DNA of 64,000 nt, taken from assembly GCA_947652115.1 (NCBI GenBank), contig OX393562.1:7633747-7697746 (forward strand), in the 5' to 3' direction. Position 1 is the stretch's first letter. Each line of letters begins with the position of its first letter. A program made the position numbers and the translations under genes. Under the pieces are notes generated by a model that made no database searches, was not told where the DNA came from, and saw only the letters and a program-made list of their open reading frames with translations. This document shows, in pieces, positions 53,004-63,634 of this stretch. Origin of the DNA: Blastomussa wellsi (lineage: Eukaryota > Cnidaria > Anthozoa > Scleractinia > Plerogyridae).

Positions 53004-53042
53004 CACCTACCACCCTGCCACCAACCACCACACCACAGCCAG
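53004..53042 (+). CDS. D8C/ZP gene: unpaired Thr/Pro linker exon at the head of Y3
   Basis: Intact acceptor and donor, but no D8C exon follows before the next linker at 55505. If spliced in, it would give two linkers in a row, still in frame. It is the undamaged version of the remnants that open Y1 and Y2. Confidence 0.65.
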
Positions 53043-53707
53043 GTAACTAAAATATTTAACAAAGTGTATAAAATGGCACTAAGTAGAATTAATCTAGTAA
53101 TCTTTTGTATGTATTGGTTGAACAAATGGAACGTTTTACGCAGTTCAACGCACAGTTACAAGAGACTCTGATCCAGTTGCGACATTGTTGTGAGGAACAG
53201 GCAGTGAAAGTTCTAATCTCCTTATCTATTTTTCACCTCATTTTTATCCTTCCTCGATGGGTTTTCACCTGAGTAGTGAGGCTTATATCCCATGTGCCTC
53301 GTGTGTCTGAAAAGAAAGAAAACATATGAGACATGTTTGTCATGTATGCATGTCTCGACCAATCTTGTTAGTATCCGGCACGTGTAACAGCCCTAAACTT
53401 ATTTTTACTTTCCACCTTTCGATTTTGTCACTTAAGCATGAAGCTTTTTAAATCTTTTTACCCGTAACTATTTGCCAGATGAAACAGAGTGACACGCACT
53501 ATCTCAATAAAATTCTCTTTACAGTATTTACAACTTACCACCTCACTTCCTGCTGCTAAGTCAGAGAAAGTCATGATAGCTTGCTTCAAATTGGAAAACA
53601 GTCCCAGACTATCATCTACGCAAATTAGGAGGCCTAAATTTCTTATTAAGGCGTAACTACGATTCAGCGCACCTTAAAACTTTGCCCTTCTTTATCAAAA
53701 TATTTCA

Positions 53708-54136
53708 ATGCACTTCAACGAATTGAAATGCCTTTATAACTTTGATCAAGGCAAAATACTGTTTTTAAGGGAATGGTTTAACAAGGGCATCCTATCCATC
53801 CAGGACCTTCTCGATGAGGCTGGCCATATATTGTCGTACGCGGAATTTATAAACAAATATGCGTGCAAATCAAATTTTCTTCAATATTACCAGGTCACGA
53901 GTGCCATTCCAAAAAAATTATTCGAAAAAGCAAAAACCATTGATCCAATCAGGAAAGCAGCATATTCCGCTGCAAACTTTAGCTTTCAATTAAATGAATC
54001 CACACAACTTGATTTAATTAAGGCCAAAACTTTTGATTTTTACAAACTATTAAATGCAAAGACCCACACAGCCGAACATACCGGTCCTCGAAGATGGAAC
54101 GAAAGTCTATCTATGAATAGCATTTACCCCTCTTAA
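53708..54136 (+). mobile_element. L1-like LINE ORF2 C-terminal fragment in Y3 (longest open copy)
   Basis: An open frame of 142 codons includes LREWFNKGILSIQDLLDEAG, FINKYACKSNFLQYYQ, TSAIPKKLFEKAK and GPRRWNESLS. The W-x3-GI-x2-I-x-DL, NFL-x-YY and AIPK pattern is that of the region after reverse transcriptase in L1/Tx1-type ORF2 proteins. The RT itself is absent, so this is a dead fragment copied along with the host array. Confidence 0.72.
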
Positions 54137-55504
54137 AAATATATGCAAAGAAACTAAGTTAAAGGGCTGTTCCAGCCCAGTTAGATGAAATTGGTCGAAA
54201 TTCGTACTGGTAATTGTAAATTAAAGTAGAAGAAATGGAATCAATGATGATTTATCGACGCATTCTTGAATCGATCCAGTTCGTAGTTTGTGGATTTCTA
54301 GACCATCGGCTATTATTGGTGTAAGCTGTTAATACCCTAACTAATTCTCTATCAGTTACCGAAGGTAAATTCGAATTCCTTAAGACAATGCACCATGTCC
54401 TGGCTTAAAAACATCCTAATTGGGCTCGGTTCCTACTTTCTTATGACCCGTACGGGCCGCGCGCTTTTTCCTTGGAAAACCATATGAAAAAAGTCCCGCA
54501 TGAGGGCAGTACGCCTTCACCTAGCAGGGTCGGAAAAAGCCGTACGGCCCCGTGACTGCTTTGAGATGCAATTTGAGCCATGATTCTGCAATGCTGAATT
54601 CAAAATGTGATACTAAAGATCACTTCACTATGTAGAAACCAACTAAAAAAAAGAACAATTTTCAAACTCCACAAATCATGAAGAAGTCGTGCATTAGTTT
54701 TTAATTTGTTGGAGGGCAACACATAAAATAATAACAGTCGTCATTACAATCTCGACGGCAGCCGAAAGTGAGAATTAATATTCAACTTAATACAACATCT
54801 TCGAATTCAATAACTAAGGAGCAACGTAACAGCAGACACCTAAATTCCTCCTTTGTGAAGAAATCCACTTGAAGCTGTACAGAAACTATACGATCACATC
54901 CCAAGCTGTGTCACATTTTCAACGATTTAGTCAAATTTAGAGCGGATAATGTTGTCTTGGCATTCAAAATTCCTGTTAAAATTATCATTAAACCAAGTAT
55001 GAATTTTGGCTCTGTCGAAGAAACGTCGATAAGTGCTGTTTAATTCAGATTTCGCTGAGAAGAGCTCGTTTATCAGACGCGTCGTGGAAATCCTTTTTCG
55101 TAGTCCTTGAAAAACTTTCTTTTTTAAGTTCTGCTAACTGCAATGATGACTGGAGGTGACTGGATTGAAATCCCCCTGGAAACTAAGCAGAAAACTTGAA
55201 GATTTGGTTGTAGTTTTCATTGAGGTTTGAATATTTTGCACATACTCTGAAGCTCGCATGCACTTCCCGATGCACGGCCCGACCTTACTCAGTCAATAAG
55301 TAAATAATAGGGACCGACGTAACAAAAATATTTTATCCCGAGTAACGCGGTTAGCGAATTTCCTTGCTTTCTAATCAACGCTAACAGTCATGTGCAAAGA
55401 ACTTTGACTAATTTCAGTGGTGTTTGGTATAATAACGACGATAAAATAGCTGTGAGTAACCTTGTTTTAGTTTGACTTTAATTCAGACTTATGATCATTT
55501 TCAG

Positions 55505-55543
55505 CACCTACCACCCTGCCACCAACCACCACACCACAGCCAG
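55505..55543 (+). CDS. D8C/ZP gene: Thr/Pro linker exon F
   Basis: Identical linker exon with intact splice sites, after Y3. Confidence 0.8.
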
Positions 55544-56192
55544 GTAACTAAAATATTTAGCAAAGTGTATGAAATAGCATTGACTAGAATTCATAATCTT
55601 TTAAATGTCTTGATTCAATGATGACAATGATACTGGAATTATGTCAAGTCCAATTTGTAATTACAAACACCATAAGACACTTACCAATTCAATTGGATAA
55701 AATCGTCAATGGTTTTGTTTAATTAAACTTTCCAACGCAAAACTAAATAATTCAGAATCAAAAGTAACTGAGGAGAACGTGCTGCCTTTGCAAAGACGTC
55801 TGCAAATGGTTAGATGTTCAAGTCTTCTCGGACAAGGACGATAAGCCGTAGGTCCCGTCTCCTGTATCTTCAGTGTTACATTGCTAGAAGGGGACGTTAA
55901 TGAACCCACAAACTTCTCGAAAAAGTGTAGGGCGCGGAGTTCCCGGTGTTGTGGTCTGGCCCCAATTCATGTTCTATGTGTGATGGGTTGGTGCTTTAAT
56001 AAGATATGCACAGCCTGTTCGCGTCTTTCGCCCTTGGACTGATTTGTCCAGAAAATGCTTAAAGTTAAAGTTAACAGAAAAGAAAAGATGAGCAATTTTG
56101 TTGCGCCCTACAACGATAATACAGATATCCTGCAATAAGAAATTGTGCTTTTGTTGTGGCTGTGACTAATTGATGTGGTTTTCCTTTAATAG

Positions 56193-56564
56193 ATGTCTGC
56201 TACGATTACAAAGTCCTAAATTCAGCAGACCGCGCTCAAGGAAACCAACTGCAGAACAATGTAAGATGTGATCAACGGGACCTAGAACCTGGATGGTACC
56301 GATTCGAAGGGGCTGCTGGAGACCGGATACCAGACAAATGTGTTGACGTTAGGCGTTGCGGTACGCATGCTCCAGGTTGGCTTGATGGGAATCACCCGAC
56401 AGTCGCCGAGGGTATGGTAACTCGTAAAGTCTGTTATCACTGGTCAAACAACTGCTGTAACTGGAATAACAATATCAAAGTGAAGAACTGTGGTGAATAT
56501 TTCGTGTACGAGTTACAGAAGACACCTGTTTGCTCTCTTCGTTACTGTGGTAACGCCGGTGGTG
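56193..56564 (+). CDS. D8C/ZP gene: D8C exon F of the array
   Basis: It has A-type markers and the only amino-acid change seen in the array: NCGEYF in place of NCGAYF (GAA for GCA). The last D8C before the ZP part. Confidence 0.92.
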
Positions 56565-56929
56565 GTAAGTAGCCATGATGGATTCGTTTAGTGTTTCAGT
56601 CGAGAAGCAACTCTCAGGTGACGGTTAGATTATGTTTTAGTTAACAGCGTAGAAGATTAGTAACGGCTTAACGAGAAAGTAAATATCCAACGTTTACACC
56701 TTATTCCTAAATGGCTGCCATCTTAATATTCTTTTGTTGGCATTCAAATTAGCCCTTCTTGCCTCGTTTTTAAGCTCAAACATCAAAAGAATATTTTACC
56801 TTGAACGAGGCAACAAGGGCCAATTCGTATGTACATAAATTAGCTGCCATTTTGCAATAAGGTGTATTGGCCTTTTATTTATTTGCAACTAACAAGAAAA
56901 ATCAAACAAGAAATCGCGCCAATCAGTAA

Positions 56930-57277
56930 AGAAAATCGCCGTCGTTTTTGTCCAGACAATCTATTCAAGGACAAAATAGTTTTCTTGCTGTTTCAGCTCA
57001 GTTAGATGAAATTCATACTGGTAATTGTAAAATTAAATTAAAACAAAGGAAATCAATGATGATTTATCGACGCATTCTTGATACAATCGCTCCTAGTTCG
57101 TAGTTTGTGGGTTTCTGGACGATCGGCTATTAGTGGTTCAAGTTCTTGATATCCTTACTAATTCTTTAATAGTGAATTTGAATTCACATACATGGCGAAA
57201 TAATCCAACACTCTTTCCCATTTCTTAACACAATGCGCCATGTCCTGGCTTAAAAAAATCCATCGGCACGCCTCGTA
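56930..57277. mobile_element. Insertion in unit F: diverged second copy of part of a Y unit
   Basis: Unit B reads CAATCAGTAGACTTTAAAAA; unit F has about 350 extra bases between CAATCAGTA and CTTTTAAAAAAGAC. The insert resembles Y sequence near 54,165-54,430 (TGATGATTTATCGACGCATT) but with many differences, so it comes from another member of that repeat family. Confidence 0.7.
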
Positions 57278-57510
57278 CTTTTAAAAAAGACTTTTTATAG
57301 GCAAGACGTAATAAAAATAATTTGTCTAGATTAACGCGGTTTCCGATTTTCGTCGAATTCCTTGCTATTCAATAAACGCCAACATTCACTGTGCTAAGAA
57401 CCTCTACCGGCTAACGTTCAATGGTGTTTGGTATAATAACGACGATAAAATTAAGATGTACGCAACCTTGTTTTAGTTTGACTTTAATTCAGACTTATGA
57501 TCATTTTCAG

Positions 57511-57549
57511 CACCTACCACCCTGCCACCAACCACCACACCACAGCCAG
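57511..57549 (+). CDS. D8C/ZP gene: Thr/Pro linker exon at the head of Y4
   Basis: Intact 39-base linker, phase 1-1, last of the array. It could join D8C F to the short linker at 63074 and then the ZP exon in frame. Confidence 0.7.
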
Positions 57550-58520
57550 GTAACTAAAATATTTAACAAAGTGTATAAAATGGCACTAAGTAGAATTAAT
57601 TTAGTAATCTTTTTTATGTATTGGTTGAACAAATGGAACGTTTTACGCAGTTCAACGCACAGTTACAAGAGACTCTGATCCAGTTGCGACATTGTTGTGA
57701 GGAACAGGCAGTGAAAGTTCTAATCTCCTTATCTATTTTTCACCTTATTTTTATTCTTCCTCGATGGGTTTTCACCTGAGCAGTGAGGCTTATATCCCAT
57801 GAGCCTCGTGTGTCTGAAAAGAAAGAAAACATATGAGACATGTTTGTCATGTATGCATGTCTCGACCAATCTTGTTAGTATCCGGCACGTGTAACAGCCC
57901 TAAACTTATTTTTACTTTCCACCTTTCGATTTTGTCACTTAAGCATGAAGCTTTTTAAATCTTTTTACCCGTAACTATTTGCCAGATGAAACAGAGTGAC
58001 ACGCACTGTGTCAATAAAATTCTCTTTACGGTATTTACAACTTACCACCTCACTTCCTGCTGCTAAGTCAGAGAAAGTCATGATAGCTTGCTTCAAATTG
58101 GAAAACAGTCCCAGACTATCATCTACGCAAATTAGGAGGCCTAAATTTCTTATTAAGGCGTAACTACGATCCAGCGCACCTTGAAACTTTGCCCTTTTCT
58201 GCCAAAATATTTTAATGTACTTCAACGAATTGAAATGCCTTTATAACTTTGATCAAGCGCAGGATTTAAAGAGATACTTGTAGAAGGCAAACCGCTGTTT
58301 TTAAGGGAATGGTTTAACAAGGGCATCCTATCCATTCAGGACCTTCTCGATGAGGCTGGCCATATATTGTCGTACGCGGAATTTATAAACAAATATGCGT
58401 GCAAATCAAATTTTCTTCAATATTACCAGGTCACGAGTGCCATTCCAAAAAATTATTCGAAAAAGCAAAAACCATTGATCCAATCAGGGAAGCAGCATAT
58501 TCCGCTGCAAAGTAAGCATA
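57511..58520. repeat. Spacer unit Y4, truncated
   Basis: It matches Y2/Y3 from the linker through the start of the L1-like fragment and stops matching at about 58,510 inside it, just after CCGCTGCAAA. This is the 3' edge of the amplified block. Confidence 0.75.
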
Positions 58521-58585
58521 GTAAGAAATCTTTGTTTGTATCCGTAGCTTAATTGTACATTTAGAGTAACCACAATATTGTTTAC

Positions 58586-58935
58586 CCGGGGGGGGGGGAG
58601 GTGGGCGCTTCTGAAAGGGGCGGGGATGCTCATCGGAAATTTTGAATTAAACCCCTAAAGGGGACCGATCTGTGCGTGGCCCAAGCTGTTTTTGACCCCT
58701 AAAAGAGACCATGAAAACTTTGATTCTATCAATCACGTAAATAAAACAAATTAAAAGTATACATATTAAATATATATTTTTATATTTCTTCGAGTGCAAC
58801 CCTAAACGAGACCTTCACGGCTAAATATAACGGTTTTTGTCCAGAACATCGTAAGTGAGACCAAAATCCGAAATTTACACCCGTAAGCGAGACGACGAGC
58901 ATCCCCGCCCCTTTCATATCCGATCCCCCCCAGAT
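58586..58935. mobile_element. Inverted-repeat element with poly-G/poly-C ends
   Basis: The left end is a G run followed by AAAGGGGCGGGGATGCTCATCG; the right end is CGAGCATCCCCGCCCCTTTC followed by a C run. The interior has repeated ACCCCTAAA and GAGACC units. No gene. Confidence 0.7.
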
Positions 58936-60121
58936 TTTTTGCATCGTCGCTCTGTGTCCTGGGCTTCAGCGCTAACCTCAGAAAGATCTGCCAACAAGCA
59001 TAACAGGACCTCCCCAAATTCATGAACATAAGAAACGTAAAAAGGAACGTAAGCTCAGATACCCAAGACATTGACGGCCTCAAATAGCTGCTAACCACCA
59101 TAATTCCTGACGGGTCAACTCAAAACGGGAGCAAGCAGAGAGAAAGTTAGAGAAGGAGCCGCTCAGTGACCAACAGATTCAATTTCAGAGCCAATATACC
59201 CACAATGCCAGTAACTAAAAGAGCCACGCAGCCGAACTTAACGATCTGAAAGCCGAGACTAGTGAACTTTAACCTCTTGTAAATGCATTTTCCTAATGTG
59301 AAAAAACACCTCCAAGAGAGCAATGAAAGAAACAAATCAACATTGAAATGGCATCAACAGAAACACTTGAAGGAAATTAGTTAGCCCAGGAAATTACAAG
59401 CTTCAGTCCTCTGATTAAGATAAGTTCAATCAAAAGCAACAGGAAACTATGTGTAAACAGTACGCTGGAACCATCGGATCATTCTCGTCCCTAGTGCTAA
59501 CAGCCACAAGCGGCTCTGGGGACGAGAATGCCATCATATACGTCATCACTGCTTAATTCGTTCCCAGTCATCGGGATCCCAATCTGGTCTAATTTACGTA
59601 CTTCAAACAGAAAAAAAAAACGGCTTTTCTTTCCTTTCCACCAAATTTCTTTTGTCATTTTGGAATAAGGGTACAATATAGACAAAATTGTAAAAAATAT
59701 TTTTATACTTCATAGGCACTTTAACCAGATATGTGCTTTACTGGCTTTACGCGCAAGCATAAGGAAAACGTCACCCTTTCACTCGGTCAAAAAATCCTTC
59801 GAGCTGCGAAAGCTCAAATTTCTGACTCTGCGCCGATTACTCACGGGCGTCATCGAAAAATTTTAGCCGCAGCAACTTTCCCATCACGAACAACCGCTTT
59901 ATGAAACGAACTGTAATATCCAATTATGTCTTGCCATCTGTCACTACTTTGAACACGTCATGATAAGTCGCGAGATTGTTACAGTAAAACTATGCTTGAT
60001 TTGGATCGCACAAGCTCCGCAATAATCGTACGTTTGTCGTGATTTTTTAGACTGTTGTTTCTTTCACTCGCTTCTTCTCGCGTGTTTCATTCAACTTTCA
60101 GAACAAGCAACGCACCAATGA
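58936..60121. other. Intronic stretch without recognised genes
   Basis: I see only a short inverted pair (ATTCTCGTCCC at 59481-59491 and GGGACGAGAAT at 59519-59529) and no convincing coding frame. It lies in the long intron before the ZP exon. Confidence 0.5.
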
Positions 60122-60564
60122 GGCCCCGTCCATACGTATCCGTTTTCGTTTGAAAACGCAACTTTTTTTCTCCGTTTTCCAAAAAAATTCGCGTCCACAC
60201 GTAGCATTTTCATATCGTTTTCACCCATCCACACGAAAACGCTGAAACGATTCGAAAACGTAAATACCGCTTACAGTGCATGCGCATTTAACGGTAAAAT
60301 GAGCCCGCAAGATAGGAAGGGAAGCCACGTCGTGCCATTTTCTTTCGCGCGGGTGGGCTGGATCCAATACTGATACGTCATCGTTTTCGAAAAGTTCCGT
60401 TTTCCCCAGTCCAAACGGTTTTTTCCAAAAATTTCACTCTGGAGAGCGTTTTCAAAAAGTTGCGTTTTCGGTGACCGTTTTCATCGGATACGTGTGGACG
60501 GAAGCCGTATCCGTAACAAAAAAGTTGCGTTTTCAAATGAAAACGGATACGTGTGGACGGGGCC
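60122..60564. mobile_element. Inverted-repeat MITE, GGCCCCGTCCA ends
   Basis: The ends are GGCCCCGTCCATACGTATCC and GGATACGTGTGGACGGGGCC, followed inward by GTTTTC and AAAACG-rich repeats. Flanking triplets are TGA and TGG, so a 3-base duplication is not exact. No coding content. Confidence 0.82.
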
Positions 60565-60627
60565 TGGTTTTGCTGCCTTTTCATACAATCGCTTCGCTTG
60601 GTTCAAATTTTTATATCCGTATCATTT

Positions 60628-61293
60628 AAAGGCCATTTCCAGTCCGTACTGCGCAATCTCCGCCTGCAATGTTTATCCCGTCTGACATTGTTGACACGAT
60701 GGAATGTGAACATCCGATATCCTTGCAAAACAAGCCAAAATGAAGTTACGGGTAAAAATTACCTTTCCCTTCATTACTAAAATCTGATATCCTTGCAAAA
60801 CAATAATAAAGAGGAGACAAACCTCGATGATATTCTAAACCGACGTTTCAGCTCATCGAGAACTCGACCGGTTATTTCCCCGTAATAGACCTTTCTCGTG
60901 CATTTGTTATTCTTTGTGTTCATCCTGATCTGCCCGCCCAGCCTCGTCAACAAGTACAAAGAACAGAAGAAATTAAACTCAGAAATGAGGTTGGGTGGGC
61001 AGATTGGCATGAACACAAAAGAATAACAAATGCATGAGAAAGGTCTATAGCGGACTCAAAAACCTCATGTACGCAGTTACTGAAGTGTAACGTCTCAACG
61101 AATTCCAATCAGAAATGTCCGATATCCTTGCAAAACAAGCCAAAATGAAAATTACGGATAAAAATTACCTTTTTTCTTCATTAAAGCAACAAAACTCATG
61201 TACTCAGTTACTAAAGTGTAACGTATCAACGAATTCAAAACAGAAATGTAAACAAATCCCGAGACTGCGCAGTACGGACTGGAAATGGCCTTT
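60628..61293. mobile_element. Inverted-repeat element with a second element nested inside
   Basis: The outer ends are AAAGGCCATTTCCAGTCCGT and its complement ending GGAAATGGCCTTT. A nested inverted repeat lies at 60886-61047 (TAGACCTTTCTCGTGCATTT at the left, AAATGCATGAGAAAGGTCTA at the right). A direct repeat (GATATCCTTGCAAAACAAGC) occurs near 60,717 and 61,119. Confidence 0.78.
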
Positions 61294-62029
61294 ACGTGTA
61301 ACAATATCAAAAAGAAATAAACAAGCGTACTGTTTAAAAACTCCTACGAATGTCGACAATAACCGGGGTTGACAATTATATGTAAAAATTTAGTAAAACA
61401 ATTGTTCCATTTGTGCTTGTACATGTTGGAGGATGTCTTGGGCGTGAAGTGATTCAGAGTAACCAACGAGTGCGAAGCGCTCGTTGGTTAGATATCACCT
61501 CATATCCAACAAACGCGAATGGGATAATTGTTAATTATCCGGTGTTTATGAGCCAATCAGACACCTAGAAATTCAGTAACCGGAATGTCTTTGTCTTTGA
61601 TATTCCTTATATTTCAAGTCGTTGTTATGATCAATAGGTAACAGGGCCTGGTGTCGTCCAGTTAAGCCCTGTTGTCGTTACTGTTTTAAGTGAGGTAATA
61701 TTTATTGTTAAAAGGACAAAACCAATGACGTTACCGGCTTATAACAGCCACTTATATCAGTTTTTGCACACAATGCTTCTACAGTTTATGCACCAGTGTG
61801 CACTACAAACCCACAGATTCTCATAGCTATTTGTTGTATTCATCTTCACATCCATCACATGTCAAGAATTCCATTCCTTATTCTCAGTTTCTTAGACTTC
61901 GCCGTCTTTGTAGTGACGACTCTGATTTTTCCTTAAAAACAGAGGAAATGTGAAATTTCTTCGACAAACGCGGCCATCCTGCTTCTGTTGTTCAAGCGGG
62001 CCATCATCGCGCCCAGCAAATTGATCGAC

Positions 62030-62857
62030 AGTCATCACTACAAACGTCACATAGAGAAAACAACGATAGAATTCCATTCACCCTCACATTTCACCCTCAC
62101 AACCACGCAATTAAATCCATCATTCTCAAAATGATCCCGACACTGGTAGAATCTTTTCGCAACCTCCATTAATTTCATTTAAACGCGACAAAAACATAGG
62201 TAACTTTTTAGTCAGAAGTGCATTCAGAACTAGTGATCAACCCGGAACTTTTAAATGCGCTCGCGCACGATGCAAAACATGCCCTTTCATTGACAACGTT
62301 GACAAAATATCGGGACCCAAGCGATCTATCAAAATCACTGATCATTTCACCTGTACCTCAGCCAATGCCATCTACTGTATAACTTGCGCTCTTTGCAAAA
62401 AGTTATACATCGGCGAAACAGGGAGACGACTTGGCGACCGATTCCGAGAACACCTTCGTGACGTAGAGAAAGACGACAAAAATGCATCGAAACCGGTCGC
62501 GAGACACTTCAATCTCCCAAATCATGCTAAGCAACATATGGCAGTCTGCGGCCTTTCCCTTCACCAAGGAAACACGGAAAGCTGTAAAACTCTAGAACAA
62601 AAATTTATTTTTCAAATCGGCACTCTTAATCCTCACGGTATCAACGAACGCTTTTCATTCAACTAATTTATTCCGAAGTTTTCACGTTACCAGGCACCAG
62701 CCAATAGCGAAGCTCCATCTTTCTGTATATAAAAACACACAACGCACAATTCCTTGATTCGCTCCGACGAAGGGCTAACGCTCGAAACGTCAGCTCTTGA
62801 ATCTCTTTACGGTGGCCAATTGACATTATCAACCCAGTTGATAAAACCAAATTATAA
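62030..62857 (+). mobile_element. Penelope-like element fragment with GIY-YIG endonuclease (second copy)
   Basis: A frame open from 62115 to the stop at 62664-62666 encodes ISFKRDKNIGNFLVRS, RARCKTCPFIDNVDK, YCITCALCKKLYIGETGRR and GDRFREHLRDV, with CxxC pairs before the GIY-YIG core. It ends GTLNPHGINERFSFN. The 3' end (CTTTACGGTGGCCAATTGAC and AACCCAGTTGATAAAACC) matches both ends of the copy at 24,325. The reverse transcriptase part is missing, so it is a 5'-truncated copy. It lies in the intron before the ZP exon, in the gene's orientation. Confidence 0.8.
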
Positions 62858-62948
62858 TGCTTCTATAGCCCTAGTTCATCACAAATGCTTTGATATAGAC
62901 AAATTTTTTTGCCACTACTAAATATTTCTTTTACTCTTCCTTTGACAG

Positions 62949-62969
62949 TCACCACACCGAGTAACCCAG
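62949..62969 (+). pseudogene. Dead microexon, donor lost
   Basis: After TTTGACAG the 21 bases TCACCACACCGAGTAACCCAG match the style of the working microexon at 63074. They are followed by CTAAGA where the twin has GTAAGA. The acceptor is fine, so a single G-to-C change at the donor probably removed it from the transcript. Confidence 0.5.
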
Positions 62970-63073
62970 CTAAGATAAGACAATCAGTTTGGGACTTTTG
63001 TTACTTACCAACCCCTGTGACGAAACAACCGACCAGCATTTAATGTTTCTTTTGTTTTTTTTTTTATTTACAG

Positions 63074-63094
63074 TATCGACACCCAGTCATCCAG
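63074..63094 (+). CDS. D8C/ZP gene: 21-base linker microexon before ZP
   Basis: It lies between TATTTACAG and GTAAGA, phase 1-1, encoding VSTPSHP with the split codon. It links the D8C array to the ZP domain. Confidence 0.6.
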
Positions 63095-63634
63095 GTAAGA
63101 TCAATAAGTATAACAAAGTTTATTGCCTAGGGATTTTGCGTGTTGATGTTGCAAGTTTGCTAGGCCACATAATCAAACTCTAAGTTGGTGAGTTGAAGCG
63201 CACTTTGCTCAGTGTGGTTCGAGTCTGAATACCTTCAACGGAGCGGAACTTGATTGTTGTGTGGAAAAAGGTTTTTCTTTGGATAGCAAATATACAAATC
63301 TGACCTGCACTTGAATCTCCCGTTTACAAATATTCGTATACATTTTTTTCCTGTTTTCTTTTTCGTCTGAAAATCCTCAAATGCAATATGAATCCAAGGA
63401 ATTTACAATTCAAAATTAGATCAAATCTAATTGCATATGTGTGTGTTTTTTGGGAAAGGATAGCAAAAGAGAACATCTGCTCAGTGATAAAATAAGAACA
63501 CAGGACACCACCGTTGACAGAAACCATTATGCGGTGCGCTTTCGATCAAGGCCGGAGAATTCCTAAGACGTTCATTATGCATCGGTTCGTTTCTCTAATT
63601 AGTTCTTTTATACAGCACTGTTATCTTTTCACAG

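Larger units (their letters stand above)
53004..55504. repeat. Spacer unit Y3
   Basis: It has the intact linker, the roughly 210-base block, the best preserved L1-like fragment (53,708-54,136) and non-coding sequence shared with Y1 and Y2. Confidence 0.75.
40256..58520. repeat. Young tandem array of linker + D8C units (X) and retroelement-bearing spacers (Y)
   Basis: The array reads X(A)-Y1-X(B)-X(C)-X(D)-Y2-X(E)-Y3-X(F)-Y4. X units are about 1.35-1.66 kb (linker exon, intron, D8C exon, intron). Y units are about 2.5 kb, the last truncated near 58,520. B to C and C to D starts are 1656 and 1658 bases apart. Units are nearly identical even in introns. A+Y1 and D+Y2 share the same junction deletion (GGCCTTTAACCCTGCC), so a higher-order block of about 3.9 kb was copied too. 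Confidence 0.9.
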
